Assembly (NCBI GenBank): GCA_025642065.1
Contig: JAODUP010000008.1
Span: forward strand, 124,001-188,000
From: Paralvinella palmiformis
Taxonomy: Eukaryota > Annelida > Polychaeta > Terebellida > Alvinellidae
Direction: 5' to 3'
Length of the DNA stretch: 64,000 bases
Part shown: positions 54,286 to 64,000 of the stretch, piece after piece
How positions within the stretch are numbered: the first letter of the stretch is position 1
Layout: each line of letters starts with the position of its first letter
Program-made: the position numbers and the translations under genes
Notes under the pieces: model-generated
What the model saw: the letters and a program-made list of their open reading frames with translations, nothing else
What the model was told of the DNA's origin: nothing
Database searches by the model: none

Positions 54286-57200
54286 ATGTCAGAACAAAGT
54301 GACTACGTATCACTTATCATCTCTGCTCTAGCAGACCTAGTAGCTGGTTTGGAGGGTATTGTAGAAAAGGCCAAAACAACATTAAAAGGTTAATAAAGCT
54401 TCTTTATGATTCTACCAAATAGATGGCCATATATTTGTGGAGTCCCAACTGATCATATTATGAGTGGTATCTGTGAAATATTTTTAAAGAAGTAATACGT
54501 ACAGCATAATAAAACTAATATTATTTCTATGCCTGTTATTGTTAATGCTCTTAGCCTCTAATGTGAACTTTCTGTCACACCATCCCGCACTAAATAGCTT
54601 GACTTATGGGTTCAGAGATACTGTGTGCTCAGGATATCAAGCATTAAAAAAATATAATACTATGAATTATGATACTGAAAGTTCTAATATAAAGCATATA
54701 TACAAAGTATTCTGACCATTCTCTCAAAATGTGTTTAATACTATAAAACATGTGGATCATGATTATAGTTTGAAAAATGAGTGCCTGAGTATTGGTGACA
54801 AATACCTTGACCTCATTCCTGATCAGGTGTTAACTGAAACTCTCAAATCTAAAGTCTGAATCCTATCTTGTGCTACCGGTCAAACCAAGATTTCTCGAAA
54901 AGGTTCACCAGATCAAGACGAGTATTTGTTTATGGCTTCTAATTAAATTTAATAAAAACTTGTGTTATTCAACTACTTAAAATCCAGGAAATACATTCAC
55001 TTGACTATTTGTTTGGAAAACCCTGTTCAACAGTCTGATTTTAGTTAATATGACATCCTGTCTTATTACAAATCAGTCACAGACAGACAAAACTAACTAG
55101 AACTTCCAGTATTAGTGACGTAGCCATACATTCTATGATAGTTAGAGACTCGCTAACTATCATAACTTATTTTTACCTCCAAATGGGCCCAAAGCAGGAA
55201 AGTGTCTCTTAATTAATCCCTATCCAGATCAACTGTTTCACTATTTAGTAAACATGTGGCAAAACTGCTTTCAAGATATCCAGTTGTAGCAGTAAGCAGC
55301 CACTGATATTCACCCAGTGAAGGGAATTATAATAACAATAAAACTTATTTCAGCGTACAATGTACGTTATGTACCTGATAGTCAATGGACATCAACAGTC
55401 GTGTCTAACTTAGCCATTAGTTTCATTTCATTTACATTTTTTGTAAATATCTGATCCATTGGATGGTTGCATTTAGAGAATTAAATGAAGATTCTCTAAA
55501 TAAATCAGATCTGCTCTTGCCATTCTAGACCTAGTTAAAAATGTTCTGTGTTGTACATTAGATCATAATCCATATTTTGTTGTATAATTGATCATAATTC
55601 ATAATCCATATTTTGTTGTACATTTGGTCATAATTCATAATCCATATATTGTTGTATGTTTGATAATAATTCATAATCCATATTTTTTAGTATATTTGAT
55701 CATAATCCATAATTCGACATGGTTTGATGCTATAATACACAGCAATTTGTTGTGCTTCTTATCTATTCAAAATCATGAAAAAATACATGTAAAGCTTATA
55801 TTTAGTAACTGTATATGCAATTGCTTGTACCCAAGTCACTGATTTGGCGGCAAATTTCAATCCTGCTGGTACTGCTAGTTGCTTGTACTACCCAGATATC
55901 AGATCATTACTACCTGGCGGGTTAAATGGGGCATTTGACAAGGGACCCATTTGGAGAGCATTAATCAAAGAATCCATAACTATATGTGGTTAAATGCTGT
56001 GAAACTGACAGCAAATTAATTAGCTTTCAGTCTATGCAATTACATCAGTATCTTTGTCAACTGGGTTCTTTATCCTTCTCTAAGATATTTTTGGGTGGCT
56101 TCCTAACACGTTTTCGGGATTTCATGGGAATATGTTCTTTTACAAGAATTAAACATTTCTGTCATTTCTTTACAGATGTTGATCCGTCAGAATTTGCAGA
56201 ATCAAAAATTGGCATGTTGTGGTCGGCTGTGGGCTTGTATGTTACGGCATATAAGAGGTGGGTTGTTTCTTAGGCTTCAGGTTTATACATTTGTCTATTA
56301 ATGATAGCCAATGCATTTATAATGATTTTGTATTTACATAGTAATATTAAAGATGATAACAATGATTTGCTAATTATTGCTGAGTTAATTAGCCCTGGGA
56401 TATAAGTAATTTATTGGAATTGGCCGTTTTTGGTTCTTTGTAGGTGGATAGGGGGTTTGATTTTTCTAGTCCTGATTGTGTATTTTTATTCGCAACACTA
56501 TCAGTCAACATTCCTAGTGTGCTCTCACCACTGACTAGAAGCATATATTCAACTGCCATTCATAATTTGGGTGTAAAAGGGTTGTAAGGATTTTGGGTTG
56601 AATGCTCGTCGTGTTGTCAGTTGCACATTCTGAAAAATTTTGGACACAAATTAATTCAAGCTGATATTATTATATTATTAGCATCAAGGAAATAAGCTTC
56701 TACATCTAAATCTTTGTGGCATATCGGTGATATACACCAACGATATGATGGTCAAGACTTCTATGTTGAAGTTCATAATGAAAAAGAACAAATTATTCCC
56801 AAAGTTCTAATAAATACTAGTGTTTTAATGAGTAAAAGTAGGAATACTGTACTTATATGAGTAAATAACAAATACTGAATAAAAATTGGTCCTTAAGTCC
56901 TGACAAGTTATATAATAAGTGTTTCAATCTCAACATTTATGGAGCCAATACTGGAAATAGATTAATACTTTAGCATGGTACCCTGTTTCAGACTTATAAT
57001 CATGGAACAAATATAAAATAATCAAGAAACAGTTCCTAGTCAAATTTAAACAGACAGATATACATGCAACTGGCCCAGTTACTTGAACTTTACATAATAG
57101 TAATATCTTAATTTATCTAATTTTTGTTTTCATTTTATTATTTTTATTCTAAATATGTGTCTAACATGTTAATTGTTAATTTGTTCATTACTTTTAATGA

Positions 57201-60200
57201 TACACACATATCAGCCTAATAATCTACTAATATTTTCCCATCAGATTGACCTGTATGACCCGTGCTCAGATTGAAGATCTTATACAGAAACACTTCAGGT
57301 GAGATTAAATTAACATATTTTACAATGAAAATACAATGTCTTATGTGAGAATAAATTAATAATGAAATAACAGTATTGATATATATATATATGAAACATT
57401 TGTTTTTCATCATGCAGTTTCATAAATGTCCTTTAACCGTAGTTGACAAAATGTATGCATAGATATGCCACATAGGCACACAACGCAATGTCAAAGTGTC
57501 AGGATATACCGTATATACTCGCGTATAAGTCGTTTTTTTGGGTAGTGAAAAGGGAGTTCCCAGAAGCACCTCGACTTATACACGCGTCATGTTTCCTACC
57601 CAACAATGAATCTGATTTTGAGGGATTTTAAGCCAATACTTGACCTCAACTTATACAACTTATATTTTGGGATGAGAATATGCATGAGGAAAGAATTACA
57701 GGGTCAAAAATTGGCCTTGACTTATCTGCCGGGTCGACTTATACACAAGTATATATGGTAGTTGTTTTTGTCTTCATGGTAGTGTACCACATACACATGT
57801 GAGTAACTGCATACCCCAGGGGGCTAGTATCTGTATGATCAACTGCAGGTATGTTCGACAGATTTGATCCCGACCCTTTTGAAGCTGGCTTGAAATAGCC
57901 CACATGGTTGCTCATCGTTTCGTTTGTCATATTTCACACGCTATTTGTAGGATATTTTGTGCATTTACAATGGAATATCACTTCAAGTAGTACATGTAGT
58001 AGTATTTTGACTCAAGGAAATGCTTCTTTTAGGTAGCATTTAATAATTAGAGACTTACCAGGCTGGCCAAAAGTAGTCTAACTAATCGAGAATGACACTG
58101 CTAAGTATTGTATGGGGCAATAATGTGTATGGTTAACCAGTCACGGTCCGGTTAATGCATTATGGTTACTCGGTTTGATAATTTTGTATGCATGGAAACA
58201 CTAATAAATAATATTTATTAAATATTTGTATCAATTAACAGGCATATAGAAATACAAGATCTGTTTGATCATTTGGAAGAAATAGAGGTAAGTAAATATT
58301 GTAAAACCTTTTTGTAATTTGCTGTGGACCAAATATTTAGATTATCAAATTGTTTCACTAAAAAGAGTTTAATGTTAGAAAATAATTCTTAATATAGTCT
58401 GGTGGGTCACTCTCACTATGGTAATGTGTTGTGATGGGTTTCTGACCCTCAGGATGATTGGGACAAGATGTTGACTGACATGGATAGTGAATTGAACAAA
58501 TCGGAGACGAAAGATCGCCTCTTTGTAGGAGGTGCTGGTCCGCAGGTGACTTTGCTGGATGCTCGTACAGGTGAAGAGACAAGTCTGGAGAAGTACCAGG
58601 ATGGCAGCTCTCTGGTCTGCGTTCTACTGAGACACTTTGCTTGATTACCGTGACGCGACCATGTGGCAGATCTACAAGAAAATGAGGTGATTATTAGGGC
58701 TTTAAGCCATTTGTGTAATTATTATTTTGTCTGTTGTATCTAAGGCAATCCTGGACAGGATAGAATTATTATTTTTGTAAAGTATCTAAGGAAATCATAA
58801 TATGCCCATTTCTGAACTGCGTTTGCCTCATAACCAGTGGAAGTCATTTGACCCATTTAACTTACATGTGCACTAAAGTGGCTGTAAAACAGTCTTATGT
58901 CTGTAATATCCAATGAATTGCACTGCAGCAATTCAAGGTACCCAGGTTTTTGATTGCATGAATAGCTTAACACTCGATGTGTTGCATATTTTCTTTCAAG
59001 TACAATCATTCGATTTAAACAAATAAAAGTCACCCTTCTGCTTGCACACTAAGTTTATAGCAAATCTGTGTGTTAAATAAATATGCTTTACGGCATTCAT
59101 ACCATATGGTACTCATGACATCACATTGTATACTGCCACTCCTAATTCTACTGATGATAATAATATAATTAGTGAAATAGTAGCATGAACATTGTTTATT
59201 CGGTAATGTGCATGACGTTGTCTCTGTGTTTGGTGATCATAAATACGTTATGTGTTAAATATTTAATATTGTAGTGTTAATCACACTTGTAATAATTACA
59301 TGGAATGTTATTTTGGTAACAATCATTGCATGTAAATCTTCCCTTCAGAACCTTGTAGATGATGCCGATGGCCGTATAATTGTTTTGACGTTTGGTGTTC
59401 GTGAAGGAGCTTTGAAGTGGTTGGATGATACTAAATGCCCATATCCAATGTTGTTAGACACAGAACGGAAGGTATATCTATAAAGGTTATGTGGATGGGG
59501 TTTCTTTTGGGGGGAGGGGGTAGGGGGAAGGAGCTTCATTTAAGTCAGGTGGAAGTGAATGATCCTGAGATCAACCTGGTGTACTTTCTCTGATCCGTAA
59601 GGCGTCACTCCTAAACCCTTCTGGTTCTGATAATTCAGTAAGATTTTTCTATTGCGTGTTGCTTTATTCTTAGAAATTCATGATGATTAAAACTAATATC
59701 AGTGAAGCTCAGATAACTGTTCCCTCAAAATCATTGCAATAGGAGATCACTAACTCATACCATAGGGCACCTCCGTGGTCTAGCTGTGCCATGTTGGACC
59801 ACAGATCACTACCACCCCGTGTTCGAATCTCGGCATGGGCATATCTGAAGGCTGTTTCATCTTTGACTTCGCTTCATTACCTTTGGAGGTTGCTCGGCCC
59901 ATTTAGCCTACCATGTGCACAAAAGTGGCCGTAAAACATCAATCATCATCATCCTATCCTGGTACTGGTATCACTGCACCAGTTTATTAATTTTTAGTTC
60001 GAGTTCTTTCTTCCTGTAACTATCACAGTCGTTTACTCAACCTTAAGTCTATCCTAGGCATTGATACTAATTTTTACAGTAACCTCAGTGGCTGTCGACT
60101 TCATAATTTATTAGAACAGGTACTTTCAAAGCTGTTTAGCTCTTGATAGGTCAGTCTGTTACTGTAAAAATTGATGGAAGATATCCAGACCCTGGATAGG

Positions 60201-61881
60201 TTCACTCGTCCAAGACTACATAGGCTAATAACCCAGTTAGCTGTGTAACAAAATAGCCTGGTTTCTTTTAATATCGTGTGAGTTTGTTTGGCTGATGTCG
60301 ATTTCCACTTTGTTTATTTATGACTGAGAGATCTTGGTTCCTGTTTTGGCGGATGCCTTTCTACAGAACTATCAAGGCTCAGATGATTATGATCAGCTAC
60401 TTTTCATACATTTCTCATCACCTTATTCACTCGCATCATATTATTGATTGATTCTTTATGCATATATTTTCTATTACTACTTGTGCTTTGACAGCCAAAT
60501 GTCCTTGTGTTCTAAATTTTTGAAATTTACACTTTACTCAAAACATTTATTTCACTGTTTATAAATGGAGCTCAAATCTTACAAATAATACAAATCTGTT
60601 ATCAATATTAGCTTAAATTTTAATATTTGACATAACTCTGTATTAAATTCACAACTTTTATCTGTGACATTAATGCAGTTTTGTCCAAATTAGAAGATTA
60701 GTCCAACTAAGGTTTAACTTGTTATGTTTTTAAGTAATTTATGGCTGTTTTTATATGAGTGCTTCTGATAGGAAGATGTTACAATTTCACATGATGTTGT
60801 TCTTTTCCAAAGATAATTTAAAACAAATTTATTATATCAATATCGATATTATATTCCAGGTGTATGATCTGATGGGACTGGGAAAATCTGTCTTAAAGGT
60901 TAGTAACTCTTTCAAACTGTTGAGCAGTAATGTAAAAGTTAATATAAAATCTAGTGTAAACATTATATTAATATAATTCCCTTTTAAAATGAATATTTCC
61001 TGATTGTAATCACAGTTGAAAAGACTAAATTTCTTGTATACCCCAACCATTATTATATTGTATCACTTCATTAATACCATTACAGTATTTATGATCTAAT
61101 AGATCCTGATCCAAATTGTGGTTTAGTATTGTTTTTATTATATTATTACAATAATAATTCAGCATCATCTAAACATATTTCTATCAGACTTGGAGTGTAG
61201 CTGCAATGACATATTATGCTGAACGTATTGTGGAAGGTAGAACAATACCAAGTCCATATGGGGTTCCAGACGACGTACATCAGGTATGAATAAATCTGAC
61301 TATGTGTGGGGGGGGGGGATATTTGTATGAAAAAGTCAGGGCTAAAAAGTTATTTAGCTTTATAAGAACTAGCACAGTCAGTTTTGTTATTGTATGGTTG
61401 TTACTATGGAAGTATTCAACTATGTGAAGAAGAAAAACACCACTCGCATCTGAAGATGAATTATCAGGTAATTTTGTACAGTCGAGTAAAATGTTGATAA
61501 TTTTACAGATGGGAGGCAACTTGCTCTTAGACAGTAAAGGATGTGTGGCTTATATACATTGTTCGAAGTCATCTACTGACAGACCTCCCATTGATCTCAT
61601 ACTCAACATACTCAAGGTAAAATAACAGAACGAAGAGTAATTCACTCTTCTGGCAAATACACCATAGATTACTGTTGAAATGCTCTCCAGGGCTGCCCCC
61701 CCCATCCCCACCCCTATATGGGACATCCTCATGGAAAAACTGATTGCGTTATTAGCCATAAACCCCCAGCATTGGGGTTCAAATCAGAGCCTAGCTCTGC
61801 CTGGTGGCTGTTTCTTTATTCATGCCACCATAAAACAACAATGTCTCTTTCTCCGAGTTTGTCCGTCTCTTTCAAACTTTC

Positions 61882-61920
<39 letters not shown>

Positions 61921-61993
61921 TTGTCTCATGGTAAGGTATAGGTACAGTAATATGGTTACATTTCTATTTCAGGATTTGAAACCAATTAATTGA
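54286..61993 (+). CDS. SELENOL: Selenoprotein L, peroxiredoxin-like, with UxxU motif
   Basis: SelL is a thioredoxin-fold, Prx-like-2-related selenoprotein whose two selenocysteines form a diselenide. Ten exons: 54286-54388, 56176-56257, 57245-57298, 58242-58287, 58453-58686, 59349-59471, 60860-60898, 61188-61283, 61509-61616 and 61973-61993, totalling 906 nt, 301 residues, with all phases closing. Residues 1-115 are predicted helical and unlike known domains (SLIISALADLVAGLEGIVEK). Residues about 118-300 are the redox domain: GPQVTLLDARTGEE, then SLVCVLLRHFAULPURDHVA, GRIIVLTFGVREGALKWLDD, CPYPMLLDTERKVYDLMG, and the C-terminal GGNLLLDSKGCVAYIHCSK. Both in-frame TGA codons (58642-58644 and 58651-58653) lie in one exon at the motif position where related PRXL2/AAED1 proteins have Cys. 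A SECIS candidate follows the stop. Conventional translation would truncate the protein at 158 residues just before the active site. The final stop is TGA, with an in-frame TAG 12 nt later. Confidence 0.95.
57509..57758. mobile_element. TA-flanked inverted-repeat element, 250 bp
   Basis: The left end is CCGTATATACTCGCGTATAA then GTCG; the right end, reversed, CCATATATACTTGTGTATAA then GTCG. TA flanks both sides. It is a MITE-like element in SELENOL intron 3. The superfamily is uncertain; the TA duplication would suit a Tc1/mariner/pogo-like source. Confidence 0.7.
58642..58653 (+). other. SELENOL: Two recoded TGA (Sec) codons, UxxU motif
   Basis: TGA-TTA-CCG-TGA, read U159-L-P-U162. The flanking frame is conserved on both sides (LLRHFA before, RDHVADLQ after), and the exon joins the next in frame, so the TGAs are not at a splice error or a degraded stretch. 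Confidence 0.92.
58783..58895 (+). repeat. SINE family 1, degraded 3' part
   Basis: CATTTGACCCATTTAACTTAC... and GTGCACTAAAGTGGCTGTAA match the SINE body; lies in SELENOL intron 5. Confidence 0.55.
59765..59953 (+). repeat. SINE family 1, full copy
   Basis: Head GGCACCTCCGTGGTCTAGC, box B GTGTTCGAATCTC, body CTTCATTACCTTTGGAGGT and GTGCACAAAAGTGGC, tail (ATC)n. In SELENOL intron 6. Confidence 0.9.
61889..61913. repeat. (CT)n microsatellite
   Basis: About 12 CT units in the last intron of SELENOL; it adds to the pyrimidine-rich sequence upstream of the terminal exon. Confidence 0.9.
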
Positions 61994-62024
61994 ACATCGT
62001 ATTAGATGACAGAGATATGTTAGT

Positions 62025-62089
62025 CATGTTTAATGATGGTTGTGGAGTAAAGCACTACAGTGTCGTTCATAACCTGATGATGAAACGTG
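62025..62089 (+). promoter_or_regulatory. SELENOL: SECIS element (type II candidate)
   Basis: Read 5' to 3': helix I CATGTTT (62025-62031), quartet strand ATGA (62033-62036), helix II GGTTGTGGA (62038-62046), GT, AAA (62049-62051), mini-helix GCAC-TACA-GTGT (62052-62063), CG, helix II return TTCATAACC (62066-62074), quartet strand TGAT (62075-62078), GATG, helix I return AAACGTG (62083-62089). Helix II pairs 9 of 9 including G-U; helix I pairs 7 of 7 including one G-U. ATGA to AAA is 12 nt, within the family range. It lies in the 3' UTR about 450 nt of mRNA after the second Sec codon. Confidence 0.88.
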
Positions 62090-62523
62090 GTAAACATTCC
62101 TTCTGACTTTCATCTAAATGAGCATCCATCAGTGAAGTAGTATCAACCACCAAAGTATCCATCTCTGTCTATGTGTCAACGTGCTTGTGGTGATTTGTGT
62201 GTATTTTTGTGTCAGTGAAATCTGCAGTATTCAAATATGTTTGTGTATTCCTTTAAAAGGCTACCATTTTTGTGTGTCAGTTTATAATTAATATATTTGT
62301 TATACTCGAAGCAGTGTTAATCAACCGAATAATGTTTTTATGAGACCAAAATATCTGTGATGAAAGTGATTCAACAGATGAGGTAACTATAAAACCAAAT
62401 ACCTCAAATGACAATTATCAAATGATTTAAAAAAAACTTTTATTTGTATAAAGCATATTACCAGATATTGTATTTGTGCTGACAAACTGTGTGTGTCATT
62501 TAGTTATCAAAATGTTTCTTTCT

Positions 62524-62529
62524 AATAAA
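62524..62529 (+). terminator. SELENOL: Candidate SELENOL poly(A) signal
   Basis: AATAAA about 435 nt after the SECIS; it would give a 3' UTR of about 550 nt containing the SECIS. Confidence 0.5.
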
Positions 62530-62767
62530 TCTTAAATCTACATTACTGTAAAAAATTGCATAGAATGGACAAAGTAATTATAAATATGACATATTAAAGT
62601 AATCGTTTTCGTTTAAAATGTATTTTTTTATAGCAGTTGTAATAGTTATTTGAAATAATACCAAAATATATCCTTACACGATTACATTCTAATAAGATAT
62701 GCCTTGCATATTAGGTGTTTCTCTTAATATTTGAATTTTAATCGGTGTGATTATTATAAATTAGATA

Positions 62768-63413
62768 CCGTATATTATTGTGTATAAAGTGATCTTGTAT
62801 ATAAGATGAGGTTAGTTTACTCTTCAATATCGTGGAAAACTGCCCAACTTGAATATAAGACGAGGTAGAACTAAAAGCTTTGAGTGCCGACTTTTTTTAC
62901 AGCTTGAGCAGTTAAGTGATTTGGCTTATTTTGGTGCGCACGCGCAGAGTTGTTGCGTCTCACGATTCCATTTGATGCTTTGAACGAAGGGTCATATTAC
63001 GTCAGTTGTGGCTGAACTTCATATCATCGAGTGAGTTACAATATCATCTCTCTCTCTCTCTGTTTATGAGCACTCAGTCATGAAGGACACAGACAGTCTC
63101 ATCCGCAGCATACGGTGTTGAGTGACCACAATAAGCTTTCCTCGTCTTGGAAAATTCTTGTAACTCAGCAGCACAATTCGACGAATCAGGTATAAGTTTC
63201 TCTATTACGTTAAACTATATGGTCGTGTTGTTGTTGTTATGTTTAAATCGAGCATCATACGAACAGCGTTTTGCCAAAATAGACCCATTATCGCTCAGCG
63301 GGCCCGGTGGACATTCTCAGAATGTTGTAAGTTTTTACGCTGATTTGTGTACGAGACGTTTAGGAATTTATTTCAAGGATTAAACACCTCTCCTTATACA
63401 CAATTATATACGG
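62768..63413. mobile_element. TA-flanked inverted-repeat element, 646 bp
   Basis: The left end is CCGTATATTATTGTGTATAA; the right end, reversed, CCGTATATAATTGTGTATAA, 18-19 of 20 matching. TA lies at both flanks (62766-62767 and 63414-63415). It shares the end type with 57509-57758. No transposase is seen. Confidence 0.7.
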
Positions 63414-63415
63414 TA

Positions 63416-64000
63416 TTTGTTGTTGTTGTTATTGATATAAAATTAATGATTGGTATATTTAACGTTATTTTTGTGTTTCTAATGTATTGAGCAACTAAAT
63501 AAATGATCATCTAACTAAATATGTCCTCCGAACTTGATCCTATCTCTAGATTTCTGTTAAAATCTTGTCTTCACACACTAGTTGTTCTAAGATGATAATC
63601 TATCACTAAGCTCTGGAGTGTTTTCTTCTCATTTTAGACAAGCCAATGTAATCCCTCTTCTTAAAGGTCACGCGAAAAGAACTTTCATATTTCGAAGTAA
63701 ATATAACATAGCAAAAACTTATTTTATTCCCTATCAGATCCACTCAAAACAATTCTAACCACCAGCTATCATATTACCATTAAAATGTTCCCTAAATCCT
63801 CAATTCCCGAAACTTTCAAGAGCCATTGCTAGTGTATACTACGTTCGCTATGGATTATCATGTGACGTCATCTTTGACAAACATCACGTAGTGCCATAGC
63901 TTTGTTCACAAGCGTCTTGACCAGTTAATAGACAAAATGTCATTCCCACGAAAATTTTGACCTAGCTAGCCCCTTCAAGTTTGAACCACTCACGAAAAGG
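63416..64000. other. Right edge, no recognised gene
   Basis: AT-rich sequence with a short TTG repeat at 63418-63431; no coding exon or mobile element could be identified. Confidence 0.5.

Noticed and set aside
54286..61993. SELENOL as a pseudogene because of two in-frame TGA codons
   Set aside because: All ten exons and phases are intact, both TGAs fall in the expected UxxU positions, and a SECIS candidate follows the stop.
62075..62115. Alternative SECIS using the ATGA at 62077-62080
   Set aside because: Its helix II pairs poorly and AA is at the wrong distance; the 62025-62089 fold is far better.

Overview
The window looks like AT-rich, intron-rich genomic DNA of an aquatic invertebrate, most likely a mollusc or another lophotrochozoan (inference). 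The grounds are animal gene families with small GT-AG exons, dense SINEs, hAT elements and other TIR elements, long (TA)n and (CA)n tracts, and a SelL-type selenoprotein gene, a family known mainly from aquatic animals. No bacterial, phage or organellar features are seen.

Layout. (1) About 1-1,510, minus: 5' part of a DNPH1/Rcl nucleotide hydrolase gene running off the left edge, with two alternative-looking copies of its second coding exon. (2) About 1.5-12.7 kb: no gene I can defend; hAT remnants, SINE copies, a 460-bp GTGA/GTG satellite and a dispersed repeat. (3) 13,013-18,153, plus: 3' exons of an FG-GAP/beta-propeller-like protein I cannot name, with a 5 x 142-bp tandem array in its sixth intron. 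(4) 18,517-27,612, minus: complete ARL2 GTPase gene (184 aa), tail-to-tail with the propeller gene and with a 6-kb first intron full of transposon debris. (5) 30,173-46,414, plus: complete RPS6KC1 (S6K-delta-1) gene, 13 coding exons and 1,201 aa, with PX domain, MIT domain and pseudokinase; it is divergent from ARL2. (6) About 46.4-53.3 kb: gene-poor, with clear hAT and SINE insertions showing target-site duplications. (7) 54,286-61,993, plus: complete ten-exon selenoprotein L gene with two in-frame TGA codons in a UxxU redox motif and a well-formed type-II SECIS candidate in the 3' UTR at 62,025-62,089. (8) 62.7-64.0 kb: a TA-flanked inverted-repeat element and otherwise no recognised gene.

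The genes do not form an operon-like pathway. RPS6KC1 is linked in the literature to endosomal PI3P and peroxiredoxin-3, and SelL is a peroxiredoxin-like redox protein, but I regard their adjacency as chance. All exon models were assembled by eye from splice consensus, reading-frame continuity and family resemblance. For ARL2, RPS6KC1 and SELENOL every intron phase closes exactly.
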